Positions 33,251 through 45,480 of a DNA stretch of 64,000 nt are shown here, piece by piece. Each line of letters starts with the position of its first letter. The first letter of the stretch is position 1. The notes under the pieces are model-generated. The model saw only the letters and a list, made by a program, of their open reading frames with translations, did not search any database and was not told the origin of the DNA. The DNA is from Dryocosmus kuriphilus. Lineage: Eukaryota; Arthropoda; Insecta; Hymenoptera; Cynipidae. The DNA lies in NCBI GenBank assembly GCA_038277395.1, contig CM076191.1:178358552-178422551 (forward strand). Direction: 5' to 3'. The position numbers and the translations under genes are program-made.

Positions 33251-34574
33251 AACAGGAATTAAGATGTAGGATTATCGAAATCCTACATCCTTACTATTAT
33301 GTATGATGGAGAGTGACTATTTAATTTCTTTTATTGATTACAATTAATACTTTCAGTATGATGGGAATGTGTAAATATCCTGTAAGAAACGAAAAACGCA
33401 AAGAGCAAAATCTCGTGGAATATATCGAGGAGAAAGTAAAGAGTAATATTGTGGAACTCGATAGCTGGTCTTGGTGGAAGCGTACTCTGTTCCAAGATAA
33501 ATTGGGGGACAAAAAGTATGGAGACGAAGAACTCCTGTAGTTGCTTGTTGGTGTAGTTTAATGGGAACTGGTTACCTGTAGGCGCACTCACTATCTCGTG
33601 TATATTACATTTATATTTTTTGCCAGCATACCAGAAGTTTGAAAAAGGAGATGGGGTTAAATTTGAAAAGTTTTTAAGTACGTTTGCTGTTCATCCTCGG
33701 TATCTCAAGACATCTCGCGAAACGGTGTACCCGCCTGTCTTGTTTGCCCGTCAGTCATGTCATTCCCGCAACTTTCGGGGATGATTAACCTGGCGTGACA
33801 CTGGAAAATAACAACGGCGGCCGTTTTCCTGGTCCTTTTGTATTGACGATTCTCAGGCTCTTTCGGCATGACTGTGGAACTTGGCAAATTTGCAAAAACG
33901 ACTTATGAAATTATACTTAAATAGATTTGATTTATTTTCGTTAAATTTGGTTGATTAGATTTTAAATTTTGATTTCAATACTTATTCTACTTGTTTTATG
34001 ATTGTTTCTTGATTAAGGGACATTAGATTTTATTCCGAGAATTTTATTATCAATAAGGGTCGCAGTGATTTCGGGCGTGGGAGGTATGATTTACTTCCCT
34101 TTTTTGGTGCCCTTTTAATGTCTTTCAAGTTTCCATCTTTGCACAGCATTCTTCTTGAAAGGGTAACAGCTTGCCTTTGTCCCAATATAATTAAACCTAA
34201 CGATTGTCATATTTTAATTGTTCTTCTTTATACTATAACGTTTAGGCCGAGTTGTTCGAGCTCGTTGGATGGCGACTTTTGATTCATTACGCGTTTTCTT
34301 TCCGTTCGTGGGGTGATACCCGCACTAATTTACGACAATCCCACGGTCCTCCCATCTTCCGTGTCTTGTTTTACGTAATCACACGCCGTTAATCGGTGGC
34401 TTTGGGTCATAATTCAGAAGCCCAAAGTACCATCGCACTGCTTTTTAAAGCATGGATTCCCGTGGATTTCGAAGAATTCAGGGAATACAGTTTCAAGATA
34501 CTTTTATCGAGGAAGTTTTTATTGATGTTGAATATTTGGAAAAACCAAAATATATTCTCCTTTATTTTGTCTGT
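33251..34574. other. Mostly unique-looking DNA, no recognisable gene
   Basis: A short perfect hairpin (GATGTAGGATT facing AATCCTACATC, 33262-33291) lies next to the Penelope-like copy. The segment 33690-33890 is less AT-rich than its surroundings. No domain is seen in the small frames here. Confidence 0.4.
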
Positions 34575-34671
34575 TTAAATTATCGAATAATAATTTATCG
34601 GTCTTCGAAGCCAATTCTAAAGAAACAAAAACAAGTTTTTGCAACTTTTCATTTATTTTTTATCAAATACA

Positions 34672-34712
34672 TACAACGCTTCGACCTCAATGCAGGTCTT
34701 CATAAGGAAAAG
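34672..34712 (-). ncRNA. Degraded hammerhead-like core, left terminal repeat
   Basis: Inverted copy of the motif at 36242-36275. The CTGATGA box has become CTTATGA and GAAAC has become GAAGC; the GACC/GGTC stem is kept. Loss of two invariant positions suggests it is inactive. Confidence 0.45.
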
Positions 34713-34885
34713 CAGTTATAATCTTAATATTTAGAAAAAATAAAAAATAAAATATAATAAAAATTGAAAAAAAACCCTTTTTCCCCACTTTAAAAGAAAC
34801 GAAAAGCCACAAAAAATCATCATTTTTTTTTATTTTTTTAAAACAAAAACCACATTGTTTTGTTATTCATGAAATAAAAGATAAA

Positions 34886-35640
34886 TTGGAGTTTAAAAAT
34901 CTTGTTTTGGAAGATATTGCAAAAAGAGCCTTAGAAAAATTAGAGTTTCATCCTACTTTTTATAAAAGATATGTTGATGACATTTTTACAATTATTCCAA
35001 CTGATAAAATTAATGATTTACTCATTAATTTTAATAGTATTGAGGATTCTATTCAGTTCACCCTTGAATGTGAAAAACAAAGCACTACATTTTTTACATT
35101 TATCAATTATAAAAATACATGATAATCATTTAGTTAATAATTAGTATAATAAAACCTTCTAACTCTGAACGATACTTAAATTTTGAATTTCACCATATTA
35201 TATGTCTTGTCATAAGATTGGCTTATTAAAAGGATTAGTTGGTCGTTACCTAAAACTTAGTGATACAAAATTCCGAAAAGAAAACCTGAACTACATAAAG
35301 GAAACTGTTCAACAAAACAATTATCCTGTTGCCCTTATTGAAAGTGTCATCAAAGAACGTATCCATGAAATCTACAATAGTTCAACTATTAATAATAAAA
35401 AAAGTAAATGGTTAGATTCTTATAATAAAAATGATATAAAAGTCACTTTACCTTATATCCAAGGTCTCTCTGAACGACTGAGGATTTCTTTTAAAAAATT
35501 CAACATCAATGTATATTATTTGAAAAATAGCCATAGTATAAATAATTTTATTTTCAAGAAAAAAGATTTTGATAATATTGAAAATCATTCTGGTGTTGTC
35601 TATTTAATTAATTGCAAAAACTGTAATAAAGTTTAAATAG
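34886..35640 (+). pseudogene. Penelope-like RT palm and GIY-YIG, truncated
   Basis: The first frame (34886-35122) carries the intact catalytic box FYKRYVDDIFTII and the following IQFTLECE block, ending at a stop in the FLD region. After a gap with stops the second frame (35202-35636) has HKIGLLKGLVGR, FRKENLNYIKE, LPYIQGLSERL and the GIY-YIG start VVYLINCKNCNKV, where the tyrosine before IGE is replaced by a TAA. The RT fingers upstream are missing. Copy 1 and copy 3 are clearly related but not recent duplicates (for example LPYIHGLSERI versus LPYIQGLSERL). Confidence 0.85.
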
Positions 35641-36241
35641 GTGAACCTGGTCGATGATTAAAAACTGTAGAATTTCTGAACACAAAAGGGATTGTCAAGT
35701 TGGAAATTTGAGCACAGATTTATCACAACATTCATGACAGTTCGGTCATTCTTTTAACTTCGAATTCAAAAATATTAAAATCTGAGCTAGAGATAATTTA
35801 AAAACTCTTGTTTTTAAATTTCCTATACTTTGGCGCGTTTTCTCATCTGTGGTTATATGAAAATTAGATTTGTTCCCATTGACCTAATGAAAACACTTAT
35901 AACCTTCAGTATGTATTCCGTCCTCTGTTAGTACGTCTCGTGCATTTGTGTCGTGCAATTTATTTTTAATGTAATATTTACGAAGATTGGAGCCTCTCTC
36001 ATTCTTTTGAGGCTCCAATTTATCTTGCGTTCCATGAATAACAAAACAATGTGGTTTTTGCTTCCATATCAAAGTTTTATATGACTATTAGTGACTATAG
36101 AAATTGGCAGGTATGATAAAGTTTTATTATTATGCATATGTTTAATCACGTTTTTTTAAAAAGGAAAAAAAGTGTTTTCAATTTTTATTATATTTTATTT
36201 TAATTTTTTCTATATTTTAAGATTATAGGCAACGGCTTTTC

Positions 36242-36275
36242 CTGATGAAGACCCGCATTGAGGTCGAAACGTTGT
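36242..36275 (+). ncRNA. Hammerhead-like ribozyme core in Penelope-like terminal repeat
   Basis: The sequence shows an intact CTGATGA box (36242-36248), a stem GACC/GGTC (36250-36253 and 36262-36265) with an 8-nt loop, and GAAAC (36266-36270). These are the conserved hammerhead elements in correct order; one unpaired A sits between box and stem. Stem III is short or unclear, as in minimal hammerheads known from Penelope-like elements, which may act as dimers. Cleavage has not been shown. Confidence 0.55.
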
Positions 36276-36372
36276 ATATATTTGATCAAAATTAATGAAA
36301 AGTCAAAAAAAAACGTTTTTTTGTTTCTTTTGAATTGGCTGTGAAAACCGATAAAATATTCATTCAAGAAGC

Positions 36373-37373
36373 GTTTAATTCCACTCATCAAAATTTTTAA
36401 ATTTTAATAACGAATGTTTTCAAATACACGGTAGCCATTGACCGGGAAAACCGGGAATCAGTTATCAACCACCTCCGCTAAAAAATCGAAGATCATTATA
36501 TTTACGATTTTAAAGTTCATGCTCCGTTCAAAAATGAATGTTCTTTTTATAATTTATAATATTTAAGAATTTAAATCATATATTGATGTTTCGTTCAAAT
36601 ACTGAAGTTTATTTCCGAGTTTAAAAACCAAAAATTACTTTAGATATTGGCATAATAAAGTTATAATTTATGAATACTCTAAATGTTTCGCAAATAAATA
36701 TTTATATTTTGACATAACATTAGTTGCAATTTCTTGCGCAGAATTTTCACTGTAGTTTATTTTGTAATAAATGAGTAGTTTCTTAAATCATTTTTAGAAT
36801 AGTTTACATTATATATTTTTACTTTGGAGTTCTAAAATGTTTAATCTTTTTCAAAATCTGTGCAATAAAGCAATTAGTATTGAATAATTAATATTGTAAA
36901 CGCTTAAAAGTCAACCGGGAAACAAAGGTTTTCAAAATAGAATATCTCCTACCTAAAGGCTTTATTTTCGGAATTTTTTTGGAAAAATGAAGGAAGAAAC
37001 TATGCTTTTCTTTAAGATCCGTATTTTTGTTAGAAAAATTAGATTTTTATTATTTTTAATTTGTAAATGAATACATGATAATTAAATATCAGAGTGTGAT
37101 ATTGTTTTTTGTTTTTCTTTCCCCCATTGTGACATACGAAAATTTGTCAACAGTTCGATGTTAGTTAGAGAGGTTAATGAATCCTATTTCTGTAATAAAA
37201 TGTTAATAAATAATAATAATTAATAATTAAAATTTTTATAAATACATTTACACATAAAAATCATTTTCGATTCAATTAGAATTAATAACATTTCTAAATA
37301 GGTAATTTTTTCACATTTTTTTTAGTTTGTATTAATATTTTCATGAATGGTGAAAAAAATGTAAGAAAACATT
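36373..37373. other. AT-rich region without a recognisable gene
   Basis: No repeat family, splice-flanked frame or domain recognised. Confidence 0.45.
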
Positions 37374-37970
37374 AATCCCACCAAAAGTATCTACTATACA
37401 GAAATGGGCCAACTACAACTTTATTATTCCAATTATGTAAATTTGTTAAATCAAAGTTGGCTAAAAAATAAAAATTAGTTTGAAAAAATTATGAACTTAA
37501 AAATATAAAAAATGTACTTCTAATAACTAAAAGCCTAAATTCATAAAATTTCCCTTTAAAAAAGTAGATTAATAATAAAATTATTTAAAAAATTTAAACA
37601 AATTTTTCAATTTTCAATTCTAAAACTTTGTCGGATTAAATTATTCTTCGCTCAAAAAATACAACTAAAGTTCTGATTAATAATTTTATTAATAAAATAC
37701 ATTCAATCTCACCAAGTTTTAGAATTAAAAATTGAAAAATTTGTTTAATTAAAAAAAATTTGTTATTAATATAATTTTTTAAAAAGCAGTTTTAGAAATT
37801 CACGTGTTTAGAATTAATTATTAGAATAAATTTCTTAATGCTTTCAGGTTCATAATTTTAAAAAAATAATTTTTGTTTCTTGGCCAACTTCGATTTCACA
37901 AATTCCCATAATTGAAAAAATAAAGTTGTACTTAGCCCACTTATGCATCGTAATGTATTTGGTGGAGTTT
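37374..37970. repeat. Foldback element, about 290-bp arms
   Basis: Imperfect palindrome centred near 37665-37670. Outer pairs: TCCCACCAAA (37377) facing TTTGGTGGAG (about 37960); inner pairs: AAGTTGGC (37456) facing GGCCAACTT (37881), and AAACAAATTTTTCAATTTT facing AAAATTGAAAAATTTGTTT-like sequence near 37730. No coding capacity. Confidence 0.78.
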
Positions 37971-38130
37971 CACTACTTTTTGGAATACACTAAAAACCTG
38001 TGGAATATTAGATTTAAAAATAATATAAATTACATACTAATATCAAATATTTCAAATTTATATTAAAGAATTATTCTAAAACTAACCAATTCTTAAAACT
38101 GTAATGTGCATAAATTTGCGAATAAACCTA

Positions 38131-38315
38131 CATGGAGAAAATTTATTGGTGAAAGATTTCGCTGGGTTCTTGTATCGAAATAAAATGCTGTTTTTTTTTC
38201 TCAAAAGTAACCGAATTCGTTTTAATCAACTGCATTTATAAGTTTTCCTAAATGCCTCTATGTTCCAGCTTTTCTCTAATTTTGAGAAATCTTTCACCAA
38301 TAAATTTTCTCAGTG
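38131..38315. mobile_element. MITE with about 30-bp TIRs and TA flanks
   Basis: 185 bp bounded by GAGAAAATTTATTGGTGAAA and its complement, about 30-bp arms with two or three mismatches, and flanked on both sides by TA (38129-38130, 38316-38317). The interior is unrelated to the arms. A TA target suggests mobilisation by a Tc1/mariner-type transposase. Confidence 0.75.
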
Positions 38316-38648
38316 TAATAAATAAACCTCTAAATTTGTAAATTTTGTTAAAAACTCAGAGTTTATCTCAGACTGCTCACTAAATGCTGTCATTTTAATT
38401 TCTGTACTTCGATAAAAGGTATTTTTAAAGCAAATAATAGTCAAAATAATTATTTTCGGGTTTGAGTGGGGTTTTGTACTAACAACAATTACTACCACGC
38501 AAGAATAGTACAGTTTTATTTACAAACCTCATATATATGTTTTTGTATCAATAGCGATTTTATTAGACGCATTTGTACAATTTAATTAATAAAAATGTTC
38601 CGTACTATTATATCCTAAAAAATAATTATGGATTATAGTACGGTGCAG

Positions 38649-39270
38649 CTGCAGTTAAAATTTTACTTTAATCGGACCAATAGATTTCGCTGCACCAATG
38701 AGCAAGGGTGAAAAATTCAAATTTTTATGATAAAGTATATAAAATATTTAAAACTGTTTTTCATACTTCTGAGCAGTAGCGCTAGAAAATAATATCACGC
38801 AGATTATACAGTTAAAATGTAACATTAATCGGAGCAATAGATTTTGCTGTAGACGTGCGCAAAGGAAAAACCAAAATTTTTTATTTGGATAAAAACATAA
38901 AAATTTATTAAACAAATAAAGTTATCATGAATTCCTATAAAACAGCTGTAGAACGGAGTACTATGCATGTCTGGTTAAATTTTGGTATTAATCGGTAGCA
39001 TAGGATTGGCTACAGACATGGACAAAGTTAAAGGGGCAATTTTTCACTTATACAAATACTTGAAACTTTTTTTTTAACTAACAAAGATTTTGTAAATTCC
39101 TGCAAAAGCGCACTAGAAAATAATGTTATGTATGCCAGTAAAATATTTTTATCCATCAGTTCGGTAGTCTTTTCGCAATAGTCTGTGTGTAGTTGTGTAG
39201 CCCTTGAAAAAGGTGAAAAATTGTACTTTTTTATGGTTTTCAACAGTAAAAAATTGAAAAATTTAACTTT
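38649..39270. repeat. Diverged 160-bp tandem array, about four units
   Basis: Units start near 38652, 38809, 38972 and 39136 (spacing 157, 163, 164). Shared blocks include CAGTTAAAAT, TTAATCGGA-C/GCAATAGATTT, a TGCT/GTAGACATG-like block and GCGCTAGAAAATAAT. Copies are strongly diverged; the fourth is the weakest. Confidence 0.7.
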
Positions 39271-39485
39271 ATCAAGCTCTGTTCTTCACAAGATTCATAT
39301 AGTCTTGCACGTTACAGCTGTCGGGACATTGAGATCGGTTAAGAATTGCGCCGTCAATCTAATAAATGTTGAATATCAATTCTTCTATCAACAAAATAGA
39401 TTTTTGATTTTGTTTTTGTACTTGGCGGCGATTTGCTACCGCAAATCTTGATTTAAAGAATTAGTCAATTCTAGTTTACTTTTGG

Positions 39486-41615
39486 TAGTCCAGGGACTGA
39501 ACCGTTTAGGGTCCGAATTCTATGGGATAGGACCGATTTGGATGAAATTTTGGAATTAACTTCGCTTCATCCTCTATATCAAACGTGATATGATGAAAAA
39601 GTGCGCTTTTGCTTAGGGGGTGAAAACCACCCCTTCTAGGGGATGGAAAATAAAATTTTAAAAATAACTACAGAATTGGATAGAGGTATGGATTCTAAGC
39701 AAAAAGTCTTCTATAAGTATTTTTCGAAACGTTATTACTTTCCGAGTAATTCGTGATCAAAAATCTGAATTTTTCATGAAAAAAAAAACGACGTTTTTCA
39801 TCAGTTCTTCTCAAATATCTCGGAAACTTGTGATCCTAAAAAAAAAAATGTTATTAGCAAAAATGAAGCTTATATAAAAAGGAAAAGATTGGATTTGTTT
39901 GATCTATGTAGGTGCAATAGGCGCGGAGATACAACTGTTTGAACATGACCTCTTTCTTTCAGGTAACAAAATGTAATGTATTTAACGTGAAATAATTAAA
40001 AAATTTCACGTTTGTCAGAAAAAATATCCCATACATTTTTGAAGTACTATCAAAAACCTTCAAAATAAACTTGACTCATTAGAATAAAAATTAAAAAAGT
40101 TATGATAAAAAAAAAGAAAAATTTCTGCACTTAAAGAAAAAAAATTATCATAAAAAATGATGCATTTATTACAAAAACTAAAATTAAAGCGTACCCTTGT
40201 ACAATTAACTTTACTTAGGTACGATTGAAAGTACATATTTTTTAAAAAATCGTGATTTTTATAAATTTTTTTTTTAATTTTCAAAAAGAATTGCCTTTTT
40301 TATTAAATAACTTAAAAAAAAAAATTATAACGAAAAATATGTAAGAACATAAAATATAGGGCTTTTTTAGGCGAATATTTTGGTTTTTGTTTCATGTTTG
40401 TGAAATAAAAATTGACGATGATAGAAGTTTGAAATCGAGAATGAAGGTGAGGTGTCTTGAGCCCTTTAACCTAAAAAATTGTAAAAAGTACGCAACTTAA
40501 AAAAACGAAAAAATTTGAAGTTATAGCTGTTGAAACTCCCTTTTTAAAAATTTTTTAATCGTCTAAATAGCATTAAAATTAACGGAGATATCGCTAAAAA
40601 AAAACTGACACATTTTGTCGCCATCATTTTCGCTGCGTATAGCACACGCATTTACCTATGTACAAGAACATTATATACATGTATAAATATTCTATCTACA
40701 CACATAAAAGCACACACACGCGCACGCACGTGGAAAATTTGAAATTTTTAAAAACCATTGTTATTTAATGTTGCAATAATTAATTTTCAAAGTAGAATTC
40801 ATAAAAACAACTGACACAACTGTCCTCCAATTACGGATCAAGACGAGGAGGTGCAGGACGAGGAAGAAGATGATATAAACACCTGAAACGATTACAATAT
40901 CTTAAAGGATTGTCATTTTTATAATTATTTTTTAAAATAATAAACTTTTAAAAGGCGCATAGAATACTTTTATTAATGTTATATAGCAATTCTACCTAGC
41001 AATTTTCATCTAATTAAATTTGTTTTTAAGGGTGGTTTTTAAGGGTGGTTTTTAAGGGTTGAAGCTATGCGAAGAATTATCAATAGGCTTGTAAACATGC
41101 GTTAGATTTTAATTTAACTGATTTATACTATTAAGCCATTTGAAACTGTGGAAAACTGCAAAATAAGATTTTTTTTTCATTAGGGATGGTTTTTAAGGGT
41201 GGAAGCTAGGCTATTAATAATTAACTGTATCGACGACATGTAAAGCATAAATTTTATTCACTATCAAACTGCTAAAAACGCTGAAAAAATTTTTTTTTCA
41301 TTTTTCCTCATCAAGGATTGTTTTTAAGGGCTGAAATTTCAAAATAATCATACGTACTATAACTCTCAATGCAAAACAATATTTATTTTGCCTATTTACA
41401 TGAATTTTAGCTTGTAAAACACCTATTTTCCTATTATTTTAATTGTTAAAATTAGGGGTACTTTTCACCTCTTACAATTAAAAAGCGCACTTTTTCATTA
41501 TATCACATTTGCTATAGAGGATAAAACGAAGCTAATTCTAAAATTTCATCCAAATCGGTGCTATCCCATAGAATTCGGAGGTTAGACCCTGTTTTTCGTT
41601 TCATTCCCTGGACTA
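39486..41615. mobile_element. Non-autonomous DNA element with about 165-bp TIRs
   Basis: Left (39486-39650) and right (about 41453-41615) ends are inverted copies with TAGTCCAGGGA at the tips. Shared text includes CCGAATTCTATGGGATAG and GAAAAAGTGCGCTTTT. The 1.8-kb interior is AT-rich with repeated AAGGGTGGTTTTTAAGGGTG near 41030-41330 and no gene. TA at both tips may be a target duplication. Confidence 0.82.
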
Positions 41616-42708
41616 TGGCTCTTATCACACTTAACTGTAATGATGTAAAATCTGTAATCGGTGACACACTGCCAAATAAAATAAAAAATATTTCGTCACG
41701 CAAATGTTTGCGAATTCAAAAATAGAAGGATTAAAAGCAAAACGTTCAAAGATAATTTGGAAAAAATTTGAAAGGATAATATTGTAAAATATTTGAAATA
41801 TCGTTAAACAAAATCTAGCACTTGAATTTCGTATCACACGTACCCGTATTAACCATATAAGTAATTATTACTGTACTAAATCGAACGAATACAGCATCAG
41901 ATAGAACAAGACACAAGACTAATCCGCGCTATATTTTCGAGGTTCGCCACTTTCGAAGAAAGAGTACGAAGTTATCTCAAGGAGATAATCGCAATTGGTT
42001 CGGGGATTCTCGTAATGCCGAAAACATTCTCAATATTGCAGATTGCAATGAGACATGCAAGTCTCACTTCTTTTTTTCTTTTTCCACCTTTTTTTTAGAA
42101 AGGTAGAAGGGGCAGGCGAAAAGATTCGAGAGACGCGCCCGTTGGTAATGGGTCTCCCTCTCTTTAAGGACCTTCACCAACCTTCAACACTAACCAACGT
42201 CATCTTCAATTCGACCCCTTTATCGTCTCCCTTAATTTACCTCAGCAGACTTCCTGCTCGCCTGCGTGTCCGTAGACCAATTGCAGGTGTCAATTTGATT
42301 CGGAAACCTTACAAACTTACATCATCAACTCGAGTCTTTCTTTTTAATTCGAAACCTACCGATTCGTGTTATCGATTCTCGACTCGAATAACGGTTGGCA
42401 CCGAGAAGCTCCCAATGTTAGTACCAGACACTAGAATTAAAACTTTTATTAATACATTAATGTAATGCCTCTTTAGATCGTAGACAAGGAGAAATTAAAC
42501 TCGTTTTACTGCGCGCTTGTTTTGTGCAATTTAATTCGTGTAATATTTCTCTGCGAATTGCTAATTAATGGGTGTTTTTCCCATAATGATTGATATTGGG
42601 TTTCCCGCTTGCCCGCCCGAAAAGGTTTAAATCCCGCATGCTTCTTGAAATGTCGCTGCATCTACCTTCGTGTGCCAAGCAGTATATCCTCAGTAACAGT
42701 ACTTACAA
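41616..42708. other. Unique-looking DNA, no recognisable gene
   Basis: A 136-codon frame at 42055-42465 has no recognisable domain and a phenylalanine-rich start that would come from a T run. I do not call it. Confidence 0.4.
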
Positions 42709-43406
42709 GAACCCTAGGTAGGTGTCCCCCTTCGATTTTGTTCTTTCTAATATATATTGTAGTACTCGAAAAACTAAGCGACACGTATTTTTTGTTACGT
42801 GCCCAAAATGATTTTTTTATGGTTTTTTTAGGGGGTAAAAACCACCCCCAAAAATTGCGGTACTAAATACTCATTTAATTATTTCACATATTATAACAGA
42901 ATCTTTCACAATCAAACCAACTCGAAAAATATCCTCACTATAAGAGATGAAATATGTGATTTTTTCAACTTGATAAAAAAGATTTTTGGGGGGTAAACTA
43001 CCCCACAATAATTTTTAATTATACAAAAAATTTCCAAACAGGCATGATTTCAACCTGAAAAATGTGGAAAAAAATATATGTTGCACGCGATAATAAAATA
43101 AAGTTTACGTATTTTTGCATTTTCTTAAAAAATTACATTAAAGGGGATAACCACCCTTAAGTGCATTTTACTATATTTCTACAAAATAAAGTAAATTTTG
43201 CGTACAAAACCAAGCAGAAAAATTTCCTTCACAAAGAGGGTTGAAAAATATTATATAAACTCCTCAATTTAGTCAAAACATTTTATGGGGGTAAACTACC
43301 CCAAAAGGAGTTACAATTATACAAAAAAATTAGCAAATAGGTTTAAATTGAAGTTGAAAAATCTGAAAAAAATATATATTTTAAATTCAATAATGAAATA
43401 AAATTA

Positions 43407-44027
43407 TCAGAACGGCTTCACTTCATTCACAAAATTCTCCGCTTTTACTTTTAACTTTTCCTTATCTTCTAATGTTTTTCTGGTGATGAATTTATTGATT
43501 TTTCTGGATGTTATTCGGTGAGTTCGTTTAAACTTCCACACCCACCATTCAGATGCTTTAAATCGTGTCTCTTCGAAACCAAGGATATTATTAGCATTTA
43601 CACCCCATTTCTGTAGGTCTACATCATTAATTATCATACCAGCATCAATTGCACTTTTAAAATTGTTCAATGTGTACTCCGCAATACGATGCAACTTTTC
43701 CATATATGTACCTTCTTTATTTACTTGTCCTGCCCATCGCCTCAATTGACGTACTGATGTTACTTTTCTGAATCGATGTTGAACAGCACTCAACTCACGA
43801 TTCCTTTTTCTTGTTCCGCTTCTCCAAAACTCCACTGCTCTTTGTTTATAATCGAAGCCAACATCTTCGTCATCTCTCGTACAAACAGCTTCATCTGATT
43901 TAGAACCAAGTTTAGGAGTCCACTCTGCATAAGCGTCTTCCACAGTGGAAGGCACCCAGTCTTTATATGGTTCTGAAAAGTCTAATGTATTTTCTTCAAC
44001 AATCTCAACGCCATTGAACTCATTCAT
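43407..44027 (-). CDS. N-terminal DNA-binding fragment of a Tc5/CENP-B-type transposase
   Basis: An intact 206-residue frame. Residues about 58-105 (FDYKQRAVEFWRSG ... VRQLRRWAGQ) look like a first helix-turn-helix and about 107-184 (EKLHRIAEYTL, GFEETRFKASEWWVWKFKRTHRI) like the second, CENP-B/Tc5-type one. In full-length relatives known to me a DDE domain follows the segment ending NEVKPF; here a TGA comes at exactly that point and the left TIR begins next to it. The frame has no internal stop although the catalytic domain is wholly absent. It may be a remnant, or a retained DNA-binding protein able to compete with full transposase for the TIRs (inference). It could also be an exon of a spliced gene. 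Confidence 0.72.
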   Translation of the reverse strand: MNEFNGVEIVEENTLDFSEPYKDWVPSTVEDAYAEWTPKLGSKSDEAVCTRDDEDVGFDYKQRAVEFWRSGTRKRNRELSAVQHRFRKVTSVRQLRRWAGQVNKEGTYMEKLHRIAEYTLNNFKSAIDAGMIINDVDLQKWGVNANNILGFEETRFKASEWWVWKFKRTHRITSRKINKFITRKTLEDKEKLKVKAENFVNEVKPF

Positions 44028-44468
44028 AGCCTAAATTAGTATTTCATTAAAATGATCTGCCAGTTGCCGTTCTGCATCATTAACTTCACTGTCAGGTATG
44101 TTCATAGTTTGGAATACAACTAACAAAAGTTGTATTACATTCAAGGGATTTATAGGCATGCTTAAAAGACTTGATAAACTCTTCACTCATATGTTTCACC
44201 GTAGAAACAAAGAAATTGACTTGTTAACTCGAGAACGATGAAAGCAACACTGAAAGAGTATTCGCTACCTCCATAAAATCTTGCTTCCTAAAAATAGAAC
44301 TTTCTTCGGAAAAACAAATACATTAAGCCTCATATACATTTCAATACATTGGTAAAGATACGTGGGTCGAGATAAATAGCAGCTTAATCAGTTTAACCTT
44401 CTGCATGAGTCAAACATGTAATAAATTTATGTATATAAACTTACACGTATAATATAAAATTCTTTACT

Positions 44469-45480
44469 TTGTAGAAATATAATAAAATCCACTTAAGGGT
44501 GGTTACCCCCTATAAAGTAATTTTTTGGGAAAATGAAAAAATAAGTAAACTGTATTTTATTATCGCGTGCAACATATATTTTTTCAGATTTTTCAACTTC
44601 AATTTAAACCTATTTGCTAATTTTTTTGTATAATCGTAACTCCTTTTGGGGTGGTTTACCCCCATAAAATGTTTTGACTAAATTGAGAGGTTTATATTCT
44701 TCAACCCTCTTTGTGAAGGACATTTTTCTGCTTGGTTTTGTACGCAAAATTTACTTTATTTTGTAGAAATATAGTAAAATGCACTTAAGGGTGGTTACCC
44801 CCTATAATGTAATTTTTTGGGAAAATGCAAAAATACGTAAACTTTATTTTATTATTGCGTGCAGCATATATTTTTTCAGATTTTTCAACTTCAATTTAAA
44901 CCTATTTGCTAATTTTTTTGTATAATCGTAACTCCTTTTGGGGTAGTTTACCCCCATTAAATGTTTTGACTAAATTGAGAAGTTTATATTTTTCAACCCT
45001 CTTTGTGAAGGAAATTTTTCTGCTTGGTTTTCTACGCAAAATTTACTTTATTTTGTAGAAATATAGTAAAATTCACTTAAGGGTGGTTACCCCCTATAAT
45101 GTAATTTTTTGGGAAAATGCAAAAATACCTAAACTTTATTTTATTATCGCGTGCAACATATATTTTTTCAGATTTTTCAACTTCAATTTAAACCTATTTG
45201 CTAATTTTTTTGTATAATCGTAACTCATTTTTGGGGTAGTTTACCCCCATAAAATGTTTTGACTAAATTGAGAAGTTTATATTTTTCAACCCTCTTTGTG
45301 AAGGAAATTTTTCTGCTTGGTTTTCTACGCAAAATTTACTTTATTTTGTAGAAATATAGTAAAATGCACTTAAGGGTGGTTACCCCCTATAATGTAATTT
45401 TTTGGAAAAATGCAAAAATACGTAAACTTTATTTTATTATCGCGTGCAACATATATTTTTTCCACATTTTTCAAGTTGAA
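44469..45480. repeat. 292-bp tandem repeats in the right TIR
   Basis: Three complete units and a partial fourth start with TTGTAGAAATATA at 44469, 44761, 45053 and 45346 (spacing 292, 292, 293). Copies differ at few positions, so expansion is recent relative to the element. The left arm has one inverted unit plus part of a second. Confidence 0.92.

Larger units (their letters stand above)
34575..36372 (+). mobile_element. Penelope-like element, copy 3, with long inverted terminal repeats
   Basis: Left arm (about 34575-34887) and right arm (about 36037-36372) are inverted copies, sharing CCACATTGTTTTGTTATTCA and the region around the hammerhead-like motif. Between them lies a plus-strand RT/endonuclease pseudogene (34886-35640). 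The right arm extends further inward (35884-36036) with sequence lacking in the left. Confidence 0.8.

Noticed and set aside
42055..42465. 136-codon frame
   Set aside because: Begins in a T run coding for phenylalanines; no similarity recognised and no splice or start evidence.
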